Positions 1 through 12,890 are shown, counted from the stretch's first letter. The stretch is DNA of 45,666 nt from CAZMXI01 sp964570205 (GCA_964570205.1 CAZMXI010000011.1:1-45666), one strand, 5' to 3'. Program-made: numbers and translations. Notes: generated by a model from the sequence alone, not told the origin.

Positions 1-2
1 CT

Positions 3-1274
3 TGGATAGGTCCGGAATACATGGCCGCGGCGATGGGCGGGGGGCTGACCTGCTTCACGTTCGTGACGTTCTTCATGGGCCTGACCGGGTACAGCAACGC
101 GCTGGTGGCGCAGCACCTGGGGGCGGGGCGCCCGAAGCGATGCGGTGCGGCGGCAGCGCAGGCGCTGTGGGTGGCATTGGCCGGCTGGCCGATCATCCTT
201 CTGTGCATCCCGCTGGGGCACTGGATGTTCGTGTGGAGCGACATCGCCCCGGAGCAGTTCGGGCCGCAGCGCCAGTACTACGACATCCTGATGTACGGGA
301 CGGTGCTTGGGCTGCTTCGCAACTGCTTCAGCTCGTTTTTCAGCGGGATCGGGAAGACGCGGATCGTGATGGTCTCGGCCGTCCTGGCGCTGGTGGTCAA
401 CGTGGGTGCCAACTACTTGCTGATCTTCGGCCACCTGGGCGCGCCCAAGTTGGGCATCGCGGGGGCGGCGATCGGGACGCTGATCGGCAGCACCTCGGGG
501 CTGATGGTGCTGGTCTGGAGCTATTTTGGCCGGGCGAACCGCGAGCAATTCGGGGTGGCGACGGGATTCCGGTTCGACCGGGAACTGATGGGCAAGCTGC
601 TGCGGCTGGGCAGCCCTTCGGGGCTGGAGTTCTTCTTGAATCTGCTGGCGTTCACGACGGTGGTGATGATGTTCCACTCGTACGGCGTGGTGACGGCGGC
701 GGCGATGACGATCATGCTGAACTGGGATATGGTATCGTTCATTCCGCTGATCGGCGTGGGCATCGGCGTCACCAGCCTGGTGGGGCGGTATATGGGCGCC
801 CGAGACCCTGACACGGCGCATCGGGCGGCGATGTCGGGGGTGAAGGTGGCGCTCTGCTACACGTGCGTGACGTTCACGACGTTCTGCATCTTCCCGAGGC
901 AGATGGTGGGCCTGTTCACGCAGGATCCGCAGATCACGCCGCTGGCGATCTTCATGGTGCGGCTGATCGTGGTGTACCTGTTCGCGGACGCGATGGGCAT
1001 CGTCTTCAGCAGCGCGCTGCGGGGGGCGGGAGACACCTTCTGGACGATGGTGCTGTCGGTGAGCGGGCACTGGGCGCTGGCGCTGACGGCGTGGCTGATG
1101 GTGCGGAAACTCGGCGCGGGTCCGAAGGCGACTTGGGTCGCGGTGGTGGTGCTGGTTCTGGGGCTCACGGCGCTGTTCTATCTGCGGTATCGGTCCGGCC
1201 GATGGCGCCGGCTGAAGGTGGTGGATCCTGCGCTGGCGAAACCGGCGCACGAGGACCTCGAAATGCAGTTCTAA
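3..1274 (+). CDS. MATE-family multidrug/cation antiporter, 5' partial
   Basis: The frame is open from the left edge of the window, so the true start lies outside; about 423 residues are visible. MATE transporters (normally about 450 residues, 12 membrane helices) export drugs or cationic metabolites across the inner membrane using a Na+ or H+ gradient. The visible protein consists of successive hydrophobic helices separated by short Gly/Pro-rich loops. It shows MATE-like features such as FFMGLTGYSNALVAQHLGAG near the start, GLRNCFSSFFSGIGKTR-like text in the middle, and FSSALRGAGDTFWTM near residue 345. The last two resemble the half-repeat FxxxLRGxGDT signature of the family. Only the first helix or so appears to be missing. 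It ends 10 bp before a convergent gene. Substrate cannot be told from sequence. Confidence 0.85.
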   Translation, partial: WIGPEYMAAAMGGGLTCFTFVTFFMGLTGYSNALVAQHLGAGRPKRCGAAAAQALWVALAGWPIILLCIPLGHWMFVWSDIAPEQFGPQRQYYDILMYGTVLGLLRNCFSSFFSGIGKTRIVMVSAVLALVVNVGANYLLIFGHLGAPKLGIAGAAIGTLIGSTSGLMVLVWSYFGRANREQFGVATGFRFDRELMGKLLRLGSPSGLEFFLNLLAFTTVVMMFHSYGVVTAAAMTIMLNWDMVSFIPLIGVGIGVTSLVGRYMGARDPDTAHRAAMSGVKVALCYTCVTFTTFCIFPRQMVGLFTQDPQITPLAIFMVRLIVVYLFADAMGIVFSSALRGAGDTFWTMVLSVSGHWALALTAWLMVRKLGAGPKATWVAVVVLVLGLTALFYLRYRSGRWRRLKVVDPALAKPAHEDLEMQF

Positions 1275-1284
1275 TCAGGGGCGA

Positions 1285-1959
1285 TCAACGTTGGCCGGGA
1301 CGCGGGGGTGCCAGGACGATCTGTGGCCGGATCGAGCGAATGCGGTTGGCCAGGGTATGTTGCTGGGCGAAGATCTCGCGATTGATGGAGTTGAGGGCGC
1401 GGGCATCCGCGCGGTAGATGTCGCCGGTGAGTGTGCGGGCAATGGCGGACTCAACATAGGCGACCGCGGCCGTTTCCTGCCAGTCCGCGCGGACAGTCAC
1501 GCTGATGCCAGCCTCGCCCAGTGTCAGCAAACCCCACCGCGGAGGCAGGTCTTTTTTCTGGATCAGCCCGGCGGGCGCCAGGACGTAATGCAGGTTGGCC
1601 AGGGGGCGGATCATGCAGAAGCGGAACTTGCCCAGATCGGCCGCAGGTTTCGGGCGCCGCCGATGCACTCTGAAGCTGTTGGCGCATCCGCCGATGTCAA
1701 AGAGGTTCTGCTCGACGGAGCCGCGATCACGGAGAAAGTCGGCTCGGGATGCCTTGCACTCGATGAAACAGACTTGATGCATTTCCCGGCCCGACGCCAG
1801 GTAGTTGTCATAGGGGCGGAACAGGCCCGTGCCGACGGCGTCAACAATGCCCAGCGGCCGAAGGCGCACCTCGGCGGCGATGCAGCGGTAGCCCATGCGG
1901 AAGAGCCAGCGACAGGCTTCCTTCTTCAACGTCTTGTGGAGTTCCGACTCACCCGGCAT
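1285..1959 (-). CDS. MmcB-like PD-(D/E)XK nuclease-fold protein
   Basis: A soluble protein of 224 residues. The start ATG at 1959 is chosen over an upstream in-frame start because AAAGGAG lies six bases before it. The N-terminal part (SELHKTLKKEACRWL...) is followed by a likely catalytic pair: an Asp in GIVDAVG, then IECKASRADFLRD. This resembles the core of PD-(D/E)XK nucleases and of MmcB-type proteins (family text EIKSSRADFL). MmcB is linked to DNA repair in alphaproteobacteria; I infer a nucleic-acid-related role only from this motif. The C-terminal third has no recognised domain. The gene is convergent with the MATE gene (10 bp gap) and divergent from nrfH. It may equally be an inactive or restriction-like member of the fold. 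Confidence 0.65.
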   Translation of the reverse strand: MPGESELHKTLKKEACRWLFRMGYRCIAAEVRLRPLGIVDAVGTGLFRPYDNYLASGREMHQVCFIECKASRADFLRDRGSVEQNLFDIGGCANSFRVHRRRPKPAADLGKFRFCMIRPLANLHYVLAPAGLIQKKDLPPRWGLLTLGEAGISVTVRADWQETAAVAYVESAIARTLTGDIYRADARALNSINREIFAQQHTLANRIRSIRPQIVLAPPRPGQR

Positions 1960-2186
1960 GGGCACTCCTTTGCCGTCAACGCGGCATGTTACGGGGCCGG
2001 ACGCAGGAGTCAAACACCGGGCTTGCGGGTGGGGAGTGGTTGTGTTAGAAGAATCGCAGTCTGCTTTCGGCGGCGGAATTCACCGCTGCCGGCGGCCACA
2101 ACTCGCGGTAGGTTCAAACATTGCAGACGATGATGCGCGGGGAACGCATGGTGGACGGGAAAACGCAAGAATATAGGAGTAAACGG

Positions 2187-2645
2187 GTGCGATTCCCTTA
2201 TGGCATCCTCGGGCTCGTCTTTGCGGTGCTGCTGGGCGCGATGATCGGCGTGGGGACATTCACCTTCGGCTATGCCAAGGGTTTTTCGTATTTCAGCACG
2301 GACCCCACCGCGTGCATCAACTGCCACATCATGAACGAGCAGTATGACTCGTGGCTGAAGAGCAGCCATCATGCGGTGGCCGGCTGCGTGGATTGTCACT
2401 TGCCGCACGACTTCGTGGGCAAGTACATTGCCAAGGCCGACAACGGCTATCGGCACTCATGGGCCTTTACTTTTCTTGATAACGAAAGGGTGATTCGGAT
2501 CACCGACCGCAATGCGCGCATTCTGAAGACCAACTGCATCCAGTGCCATGAGACGACCGTGCACGAGATGAATCTGATCGGCGAGTCGTTGGACGACATC
2601 GCCTGCGTGCGCTGCCATGCCGATGTGGGGCATGGGGCCCGATAG
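2187..2645 (+). CDS. nrfH: Cytochrome c nitrite reductase small subunit NrfH
   Basis: A tetraheme membrane quinol dehydrogenase of the NapC/NirT family that passes electrons from the quinone pool to NrfA on the periplasmic face. One N-terminal membrane helix (residues about 6-30) precedes four CXXCH heme sites: CINCH (43-47), CVDCH (67-71), CIQCH (117-121) and CVRCH (140-144). The first site reads CINCHIM, the CHxM arrangement in which Met ligates heme 1 in known NrfH. I chose the GTG at 2187 because AGGAG stands seven bases upstream, and because the resulting 152-residue protein has the short N-terminus typical of NrfH. Upstream ATGs (2130, 2148) give an unusual hydrophilic extension. It precedes nrfA by about 35 bp, so the two are almost certainly cotranscribed. 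Expressed product probably forms the NrfHA complex. Confidence 0.93.
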   Translation: MRFPYGILGLVFAVLLGAMIGVGTFTFGYAKGFSYFSTDPTACINCHIMNEQYDSWLKSSHHAVAGCVDCHLPHDFVGKYIAKADNGYRHSWAFTFLDNERVIRITDRNARILKTNCIQCHETTVHEMNLIGESLDDIACVRCHADVGHGAR

Positions 2646-4286
2646 AGCCGTGGAACGAAAGGGAATCGAGGATTATTCCATGAGCGAAACGACACCGCCG
2701 CCACAACAACCTGAACAGCAACTCGTCCAGCAGAAGCGCCGCTTGCTGCCGTTTGTCGGGGTAGTCATCGTGACGGCGGCGCTGACGGTGGCAATTACCG
2801 CGCTGCTCGTGAGCATCTTCACCCGTCAACAGGAGGCCAGGCGGCCGTTCCAGATCGTCAGGCCGGTGGATGAGACGACGACCGACCCGGTGCCCTGGGG
2901 CATGAACTGGCCGAGGGAATACGACTCGTACAAGCGCACGGTGGACCAGACACACACCCGTTATGGAGGCAGCGAGGGCAAACCGCCGGAGTCGCGGCTG
3001 GAAAAGGACCCGTGGCTGGTTCGCATGTTCGCCGGATATGCCTTCGCAATCGATTTTCGCGAGCGGCGCGGGCATGCCTACATGCTGTATGACCAGGAGA
3101 TGACGCGGCGGGTGCTGGAAAAGCCCCAGGCCGGGGCATGTCTGCACTGTCACGCCTCGGTAGTGCCGACATGGCGCCGGGTGGGGCTCGCGGCGCAGGG
3201 CAAGACGCTGGCCGAAGCCGATGGTTTTGACTGGCCTGCCGTCTTTGCTGGATTCGAGAAGATGAGCACGATGCCGTACGCCGACGCCCACCGGGAACTG
3301 CTGAGCACGCCGGATGGAACGCCGCGTGAAGACCTCCCCGCGCCGGGGAACCAGATTTCGGGCGGCCGGCCGCCCACCACCCAGGAGGCGCTGAAGACCG
3401 CCGTCGGCGAGGCACACCCGGTTTCCTGCGTGGACTGCCACGATCCGAACACGATGGGCGTGCGCGTGACCCGGCCGGGCTTCGTACGGGGCATCGCGGC
3501 GCTGGCGAAAAGCGACGACCCGGTTCCGCACCTGCCGAGCGTCGAGCGTTGGCGCAAAGGAAACCGCAAGGAGGCTTACGATCCCAACCGCGAAGCTTCG
3601 CGGCAGGAAATGCGCACGTTCGTGTGCGCTCAGTGCCACGTGGAGTATTATTGCGCCAACAAGACCGTGCTGTTCTTTCCGTGGGACAATGGCCTGAAGG
3701 TTGAGCAGGTCGAGCGGACGTATGACCAGACGAAGTTTCCGGATGGCACGCCCTTCTTCGACTTCAAGCATGCGGAGACCGGCGCGCTGGTTTACAAGGC
3801 GCAACACCCGGAGTTCGAGACGTTCAGCCAGGGTATCCACGCCCGCAGCGGCGTGGCCTGCGCCGATTGTCACATGCCCTACAAACGCGAAGGTGCGATG
3901 AAGGTGACCGACCACTGGGTGCGCAGCCCGCTGCTGATGGTCAACCGTGCCTGCCAGCCGTGCCACAACTTCCCCGAGCAGGAACTGATCGATCGCGTCC
4001 ACACGATCCAGGACCGAACCCATGGGCTGATGGACCGCGCGGGCAAGGCGATCGTGGCCATGCTGGATGAGATCAAGGCGGCCAAGGCCGCCGGGGCCAC
4101 CGAAACACAACTTGCCCCGGTCTACGAGCTTCAGAAAAAGGCTCAATGGCGGCTGGATTTCGTGAACGCCGAGAACTCGATGGGTTTCCACGCATCCCAG
4201 GAAACCGCCCGGATTCTTGGCGAGTCGATCGATTATGCCCGGCAGGGGCAGTTTGCCGCGAGAGCCCTGCGCGGACCGGCATCTCT

Positions 4287-6084
<1,798 letters not shown>

Positions 6085-6092
<8 letters not shown>

Positions 6093-9000
6093 GCTGTCTG
6101 GTCTCCTCCAGCACGGCGGCCGCGTGTCGTGCCCAGTGCCCGCGCAGGTCCTGCGTGTATTCCGTCAGGATCGCCCGGCCCAGACCGTTCTTATCGCCGC
6201 AGCGGAACAGGGCGCGGGCCAGCGACAACTCGCGAATGCTCGTCGCCCGCGTGGTGTTGTCATTGGGGTTCTGGCCGGTCGCATCCCGCGCATCGGTGAC
6301 TCTGCGATGCACATAGCCGCGCATCCCGGGTTTGGCCAGCAGTTCGGCCAGCACGTCCGCGGCCGATGGATCGCCGATGGCCTCAAAGGCCAGCGCCACG
6401 GCACGATGATGAGAGAACTCGCTGCGGGCATCAAGCTGCCTGGCCTTGCGGATGATGGCGGGCAGGGCGCGTTTGTCTTTGGCCCGGCCCAGCGCCACGA
6501 TGAGCGTATCCACGTTGCTGAGGCTGCTGCCGAACTGGCCCATACCAGTGTAGTTCCAGCCCTTGTCCCAGTCGGCGGCATCCAGGGCGCGGATCAGATC
6601 GTCCAGGCCGTCAGCCTTGCCCATCACCGCCAGAACTTTGGCATAAATGAGCTTCTGGTCGGCGGTCTTGGCCGCGGCGTAGGCTTTGCGAAGTTCCGGG
6701 ATGGCCTTCTCTGCATGAGTGACGATCACGGCCATCCCTTTGCCATCTTTCACGTCCGCGACGGCCTGCGCGATCTTCTCATCGGGCAGAGGATAGGAGT
6801 CGGTATCGCTGAGCACGTGCTCGGGCACGATTCCTTTCGCAATGAGCTGTTTCTGAATGGCCTTGATGTCCACCTGACGCAGGGGGATGTCCTGCTTCGC
6901 CGCCGTGGCGGCGACGAGCCCGGCCGAGTAACCCTGGTTCTGGATGTCCGGCTGCATGCGCGTGAGGGGCACGGCATCGCGATGGACGCTGATGCCCAGG
7001 CCCGTCACCAGCATGCGGTCGAGCCCCTGGGGCAGCAGGCATCGATAGGGCACGTTTACGGTGATGCCCTTCTTCTCCGGGTGCTCCACCAGCAGGTAAG
7101 GATCGACCGTATAGCCGTGCGTGTCGAAGTTGGAATACGCCAGGGCGATGGTGTCGGTGTAGGTGCGATTATTGACCTGGTCGGGCAGGGTCATCGTGAA
7201 CTCGCCGACAATCCGGCGGCGCTCGCGGGTGTCGATGAGCTGGCCGATGTCGAACGAGCCGGCGTACTTGTTCTTGGCATAGACGAACAGGTGCCAGACA
7301 TCCAGCATGTCGGTCTCATCGACGATCGTGAAATCGGTGTTGTTATAGCTCGCGCTGAGCTTCACCGATGGCAGGCCGGTGCCCTGTTGCGCCATTTCGT
7401 CTGCGCCGGTGTGGACAGTCGGCGCGCCGGCGGCGGCCGCCACGTCGGCGTTACCGGTGGCGTCGATGACCACCTTCGCCAACACCACTCCACGTCCCAG
7501 CGGCGTTGCCACGACGGCGCCTTTCACCTGGCCATCCTGGACGAAAGCGCCGCACCCGATCACGCCGAACCAGACATCGCCGCCGGCCTTGCGGATCTCG
7601 GTGCGATACCATTCAGCGCGCATCAGCGGGTCCCACTTCGCGCCGCCGGGAATCTCGGCCGTGAAGCCGCCGCGGAAACCCCAGTAATATCCGGTAATCA
7701 GCCCTAGCGTGCCGACACCGCCCAGGCCGTGCAGATACTCGAGCACCAGCACCTTCGCTCCGTTGCGTGCTGCCGAGATGCCCGCCGGCGCCCCGCCGGT
7801 GCCTCCGCCGACCACCACCACGTCGTAATCGCCCAGCACCGGGATCGACTGTGCGGCCGACTCGATCGTCGGCAGGCTCTTCTGGCTCGGGCGGACGCCC
7901 GCGAGGATCTCCTTCACATCGCCCAGCACCGCCGGAGGCCGGACCGTCTTCGGCAGACGGGCATCTGTGGTCGCGGGCGTTGCCTTGGCCTCATCGGCGG
8001 CGGCCTCACCGATCCGCCGGCCGACTTCCATCAGGTTCACCGGGCGCAGCAGCTTCGGAGAATCGCCCCGAGCCACATCCGCGCATCCGCCCAGTACATA
8101 CACCCGTTGCGTATTCATGGGCCGGAAGCCATCCAGATTCACTTCCCGGGCGCTGGTCCAGGAAACGGTCCTGACCCCTTTCATCGGGTCGGGGGGCGTC
8201 TGAAAGGGCTCATCGGTGTTGGCTTCCCAGGTCTCGGAGTAGGTCAGATCGCGCGCAGTCTGTTCGGCCCGGGCGAAGGATGCGAAGGAGCCATCAACCA
8301 TCGGTATCTGCATCGTGTACTCAATGATCGGATAGCCCGCGAATCCGCTACCCGCCGCTCCGGCAGTATCGCCATAGCCGACCGCCGCCTGCCGCGCGCG
8401 GATGTTCGGGCCTTCCTTCATCTCGCCGCCGATGACGTGGTACTGAAACGTCTGCGAGCCGGCCGGATAGGGCGCGAACTGCACCCCGGCCATCCGCGCC
8501 ACCATGGCCCGGTCGGTCGCGTCGATGATGACTTTCGCCAGCACGGCCTGGCGGCCAGCGCGGTTGGCCATGACGATGCCGCAGGGTCTGCCCTCGGCGT
8601 CGCGCAGCACATCCGTGGCGTAGCAGCCATAGAGATACTGAACCCTGGCGGCCAGGAGAGCCTCATCCAGCGTCTTCTTCACGTGCAATGGCCTGACGGG
8701 CGAGCGGTTGACCTTTGCATCGGCCGCGGGCGCAACGGGCTGGGGCGCTGTCAGAGTGATCTCGCCGACGAGGATTCGCGTGGCATCCTGCGCCCGCTTG
8801 ACCTTGAACCGCGCGTAGCGAATTTTCGCATCCACGGGCGATTGCACGACGATCGAGCCGGCCGAAGGCTTGTCGCACTTGAACGTGCCGAGGTCCTTCC
8901 ATGTTTGCCTGTCCGCGCTGGTGGCGATGGCGACGTTTTCGGGGTTGAAGTCGCCGCCGACGCGATGGAAGAGGATGATTTGCGCCGACTGCACCGCCTG

Positions 9001-9489
9001 GGCGCTGCTCAGGTCGGCGGTGATCGTCACATCGCCGTCATACTGCACGCTGTGACTCTCGGCCGGGCCGGGGATGCCATCAGCCAGGCGGCGGGGGGGC
9101 TTGGTGTCGGGGTGCTTGGGGCTGGATGGCAGATCGGCCTCGTAGGTCAGGCGAAGGGCGTTGGGCAGACGCCTCGCCGCGGAGTCTTCTGCGAAGATGC
9201 GCTGGGCCAGCAGCGTGGAGGGCATCTCGCCGGCTTCCAGCCACAGCCGCATGGTGGCGCACATGTCTTCGCCAAGGTAGGGTCTGGGGGCGGCGAGGAA
9301 AACTTTCGCTCCGTTCTCGGAGGCCGACACCGCGGCCGACACCGCCCCGGTTGACCCGCCGACAACCAGCACATCGACATCATAGGCGATAGGGATCTTC
9401 CGCGCTGATTCATCGACCCATCTGGCATGGACCGGAAGCACAATGAGTGCGGTTAACACCGCGACTGAGCACGAGGCTATGTTTCTCAT
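6085..9489 (-). CDS. Exported tandem FAD-dependent oxidoreductase with inserted discoidin-like and C-terminal HEAT domains
   Basis: A very large protein of 1134 residues. The ATG at 9489 is preferred because GGAG lies six bases upstream and the N-terminus then reads as a signal peptide (cleavage about after VLPVHA). The first dinucleotide-binding motif (DVLVVGGSTGAVSAAV, about residues 38-53) opens an FAD_oxidored-type domain. This domain is interrupted at about 115-260 by a beta-rich segment resembling an F5/8-type C (discoidin) module. A second complete motif (DVVVVGGGTGGAPAG, about 556-570) opens a second FAD_oxidored domain, with a GAPTVHTGADE loop. The last 200 residues are helical pairs like HEAT repeats (for example RALPAIIRKARQLD). 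The reaction is unknown; secreted homologues in Planctomycetes are annotated only as FAD-dependent oxidoreductases. The gene is coupled to the cyclase gene through an 8-bp overlap. Confidence 0.8.
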
Positions 9490-9609
9490 TCCGGACTCCA
9501 GTAATCGTTCTACGTAATCTTCAAGAGAACTCGGAGCGCCATCGTAGGCACGACCGTACTGCTTCAATCGTCACTGAGCCGAGCATCAGCAGAGCCTCTT
9601 CGCAGCACT

Positions 9610-11358
9610 TCATGTAACTCCATGCACCTTGTAGTCGACGAGCGATGGCCATTCTGGCGCGAAGACCGATTGGCACGCAACGCATCTGACCTTTCTGCTG
9701 AGGAGGTCCAGGCCGACTTGTTCTTGGTGTCCACAAATCGGGCAGTCTAAACGCCAATGAGCGCGATCCAGTGTGATCGATGTGACGCCTAGACCAACTT
9801 GGTCCAACGGTACGTCTGCTCGAGTGATTGCCTGAAGGGTCGCTCTTGTCGCGTGTGCACTCACGCCGCTCAAGCGTAGCGCCTGCCTGCTGTACATCTC
9901 CTCGACAATGTTGCGAACGAATCGGGCGTTCCCGAAAGCCTCGTCGCGACGTGAGTGTGCTACTTGGAAGAGGATCGACAAATAGGCTTGAGCGCCTGGG
10001 GTAAGTACATAATGTCCATTGTCTAAGAGTCTCAATGCGATCCGCCCCAGTTCATCAGGGGCGTAATCGTCGAAAACGATGTGCCGAGTGAACCGACTCT
10101 GAAGGCCCGGGTTGGCCTTCATGAATTGCGCCATGAACTCCGGATAACCTGCAGCGATGACTACCAGGCGTTGACGGCAATCTTCCATTCTCTTGAGAAG
10201 CGTCTCAATGGACTCCCTTCCGAAATCGCTCTGTCCGCCTGCGGGAGCAAGCGCATAGGCCTCATCGATGAACAGAATACCATCCATTGCCTCTTCGATC
10301 TTTGCCGCAGTCTTAATGGCAGTCTGTCCGACGTACTCGGCGACGAGACCGGCGCGATCGGTCTCAACCAATTGCCCCTTCGCCAGAATACCATATGCAC
10401 GCAGGAACAAGCCAAGGATGCGTGCAACTGTCGTCTTTCCGGTGCCTGGGTTTCCAGAGAAGACAAAGTGTAACGCTGGACTCCCTGTTGGGAGTCCAGC
10501 CGCCTGCCGCTGCCGCTGGATATCCAAGAATGCGTCAAAGCGCCTGATTTCCGCCTTCACACGCGGTAGGCCTACCAGGTTGGCAAGCTCCTTCCTCGCT
10601 TCACGCAATGCTGATGCGGAATCGGTGACGCCGGTCGAAGTCGGCGTCATTTGAAACGAGTCTGCACCTGCGCGCAATGCATTGCCATAGGGCGCCGAGC
10701 GGGTGGTGGTCCTTTGCGAGTCTGAATCGCTGCTGGCGGCATCTGAGTGTGTTGTGCGTATAACTTCGCGTCGCCATGCGAAAGCGTACTCACGAATCTC
10801 AGCATGCAGTGTCTTCTGGAACTCCATCATCTCCTTCTCGGATCGGCTGATACGATTGTCAGCAAGCACCATTTCGCGAATGATGGTCTCGCGGGTCGAG
10901 ATGTGCGCCTCAACAAGAAACGGCTCTTCGGAGAACGCGTCAACGCGTGCTGCCAGTCTCGATGCAAGCCCGTGCGTCTGCTCGCACGAGAATGCGAATA
11001 GCTCCGATGTGGCGGCGAGCCTAAGGAGAAAGCCTCGCCCTGTAAGTGGCGCGCCATCGTCGCCGATATCCCACCCGTCGAGATACTGCTGATAAGACCC
11101 GAGTGCTCCCTCAACGAACTGCTCGACCAAGGCATACGTCCTGTACGTACTGTCCGTGTCGAAGGCGTGGTAGATGACCTCAAGATAATCGGCAAAGAAG
11201 GCCAATTGCAGAATGGCATCGAGAGGCAAATGCTCTGAGAGGGGCGCAGCATCCCCAAGGAGCGTCTCCGATGCGTGCTCGGCAAGAGGCTCGATGAAAT
11301 CAGTGACAGTTGCGACTGCGGCCAAGAGACGGAGACTGAGAGGGTCTTGTGGGTCCAT
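9610..11358 (-). CDS. CbxX/SpoVK-type AAA+ ATPase with TerB-like N-terminus and zinc-ribbon C-terminus
   Basis: A soluble ATPase of about 582 residues counted from the ATG at 11358 (an upstream in-frame ATG at 11424 is possible). Residues about 30-190 are helical and contain VLADNRISRSEKEMMEF, reminiscent of the acidic TerB/DUF533 helical fold. A Ser/Thr-rich linker leads to a CbxX/CfqX-type AAA+ domain. This has LVGLPRVKAEIRRF, Walker A GNPGTGKTT (about 302-310), Walker B GILFIDEAYAL, and an arginine-finger region PGLQSRFTRHIVF. Near the C-terminus are CPICG and CVAC pairs, suggesting a zinc ribbon. Related ATPases include rubisco activase CbxX and type VII secretion EccA; no secretion or rubisco genes are nearby, so the client is unknown. 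The base composition is less GC-rich than that of its neighbours, which may indicate transfer. Confidence 0.8.
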   Translation of the reverse strand: MDPQDPLSLRLLAAVATVTDFIEPLAEHASETLLGDAAPLSEHLPLDAILQLAFFADYLEVIYHAFDTDSTYRTYALVEQFVEGALGSYQQYLDGWDIGDDGAPLTGRGFLLRLAATSELFAFSCEQTHGLASRLAARVDAFSEEPFLVEAHISTRETIIREMVLADNRISRSEKEMMEFQKTLHAEIREYAFAWRREVIRTTHSDAASSDSDSQRTTTRSAPYGNALRAGADSFQMTPTSTGVTDSASALREARKELANLVGLPRVKAEIRRFDAFLDIQRQRQAAGLPTGSPALHFVFSGNPGTGKTTVARILGLFLRAYGILAKGQLVETDRAGLVAEYVGQTAIKTAAKIEEAMDGILFIDEAYALAPAGGQSDFGRESIETLLKRMEDCRQRLVVIAAGYPEFMAQFMKANPGLQSRFTRHIVFDDYAPDELGRIALRLLDNGHYVLTPGAQAYLSILFQVAHSRRDEAFGNARFVRNIVEEMYSRQALRLSGVSAHATRATLQAITRADVPLDQVGLGVTSITLDRAHWRLDCPICGHQEQVGLDLLSRKVRCVACQSVFAPEWPSLVDYKVHGVT

Positions 11359-11460
11359 CGAGGTCTCTTTCGGGAGCGTTGGCAGGCACTCTAACTCGCG
11401 ATTGGTCAATGGTGCAAGTGCCATCGGGCAGGGCTACCGACGGGCGATCGATTGAGCCAG

Positions 11461-12701
11461 TCAATAGAACAGAAACACCCACCAGTTCTTCATCGGTCCG
11501 CCGCGGTCATCCAGCGACCTGTTGTCCAGGCCGGGCATGCACTGCCGCCAGAAGACCACCCACGGGCCCATGCCGTCGGGGGCCACTTCGTTGTACCGCC
11601 GGAACTTGTCCTTATTGAAGGGCAGTTGCCGGTCTTTTCCGTCCGGGCCGTTGCGCTGGCGCCAGTCTTCGTGGGGCTGGACAGGTCGTAGTGCCGCCGG
11701 CCGCCCGGCGGGAAATGGGTGTTGCCGCCGAATGCGACATAGGGGTCGATGATGTGCTCCCGGCCGCGCCGGGTGATCTTCATCGAGGCGGCGGTGGGAT
11801 ACTCGACCTTGTCGCGGCCGCGGTAGTCCAGGGCATAGAGCGACTTGAACGGCAGCTTGTATCGACCATCCAGGTCGAGCTCGGCGTATTCGTTGAAGTA
11901 CCTGCGGTAGTAGGCGATGCTGCCGGAGTTGGCCATGCCCTCGAGGCCGTGGGCGAAGTTCTCCATCGCGCAGCCGATGCCGCGGTGGGGATTGAAGAAG
12001 GCCATGCGGAAGGTGCGGCCGCTCCAGGGCATGGTGTCGCTGTGGCCGTTGCCAGCCCATCCGTGCTTGCCCTTGATGGGCCGGCAGTCATCGTCGTAAT
12101 ACTGCTTCAGCTCGATCACCTCGTAGGCAGGCCACCCCTCGTCCGTGTGGATCGCGTAGAACCAGAGTTCGTGCACGAGGCCGGCGTTAATCAACTCGTG
12201 CAGGTTGAGATAACGGCCCTTCTGCTTCGGGTCTTCAAAGCCATATCGCCGGGCGAAATCCTCGCCGTAGAAGATCGAGTAGTCGCAGTTAAAGTCCTTC
12301 GGGCCATCCGGCATTCTCGGAAAGAGGCTGCTGCTGCGGTTGGCGCGGTCGGGCGGTGGGTTGGCATCGCGCATATCGATGTACTTGACGACCTGGTATT
12401 CCAAGAAGGCCGGCGATTTGGGGTCCTCAAAGCCATGGTAACGGGTGCTTTCAGCCAGGGCGGCCACCAGGTCCTCGCAGTGCTTGCGGATCTTCGGCAT
12501 GTCGCAGTCGTTGGCGAAGTTCAGCACCAGCACCTTCGGCCGCATCTTGCGGATCTTGTCGTGGTTTTGCCAGAGCCACGGGTCGGAGTTGCGGAAGCTG
12601 ACGGCGTTCGGCCAGACGGAGAGGTCATTGCCCTTTGCCGTTGCCCGGACCGCCGCTGAGCACCCCGCGACGATCATCAGCCCGAGAATCGCCCTCCGCA
12701 T
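11461..12701 (-). CDS. Hypothetical lipoprotein interrupted by a frameshift
   Basis: The ATG at 12701 is preceded by a perfect AGGAGG five bases away. The N-terminus has a lipobox-like VAGC around residue 14, suggesting a lipoprotein. The N-terminal frame runs into GC-rich nonsense after the text YDLSSP. The adjacent frame then continues with a plausible protein (HEDWRQRNGPDGKDRQ and, at the end, MKNWWVFLFY) and stops at 11461. Adding one C to the C-run at 11673-11676 would restore a single frame of about 414 residues reading ...SSPHEDWRQRN. No domain was recognised; the protein is rich in Tyr, Trp and Asp and looks folded. Either a sequencing error or a genuine frameshift mutation explains it. 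A longer frame upstream to 12977 is not used because it crosses the tRNA gene. Confidence 0.6.
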
Positions 12702-12890
12702 GTCAACCTCCTGGCATTCCTGGACATCCGACCCCTTCACGAGCATACCAGTCGGGCGGGCTCGGGTCTTCCCCCATCTCGGCCGATCGCCAGTTCGCAG
12801 GCGACGGTGTGGTTCTGGATGGGGTAGAAGTTGCAGAACGCCCTGCCCGATGAGCCAAAGGAAGCATCCGGTGCCCCCGTGCTGGTGCAA

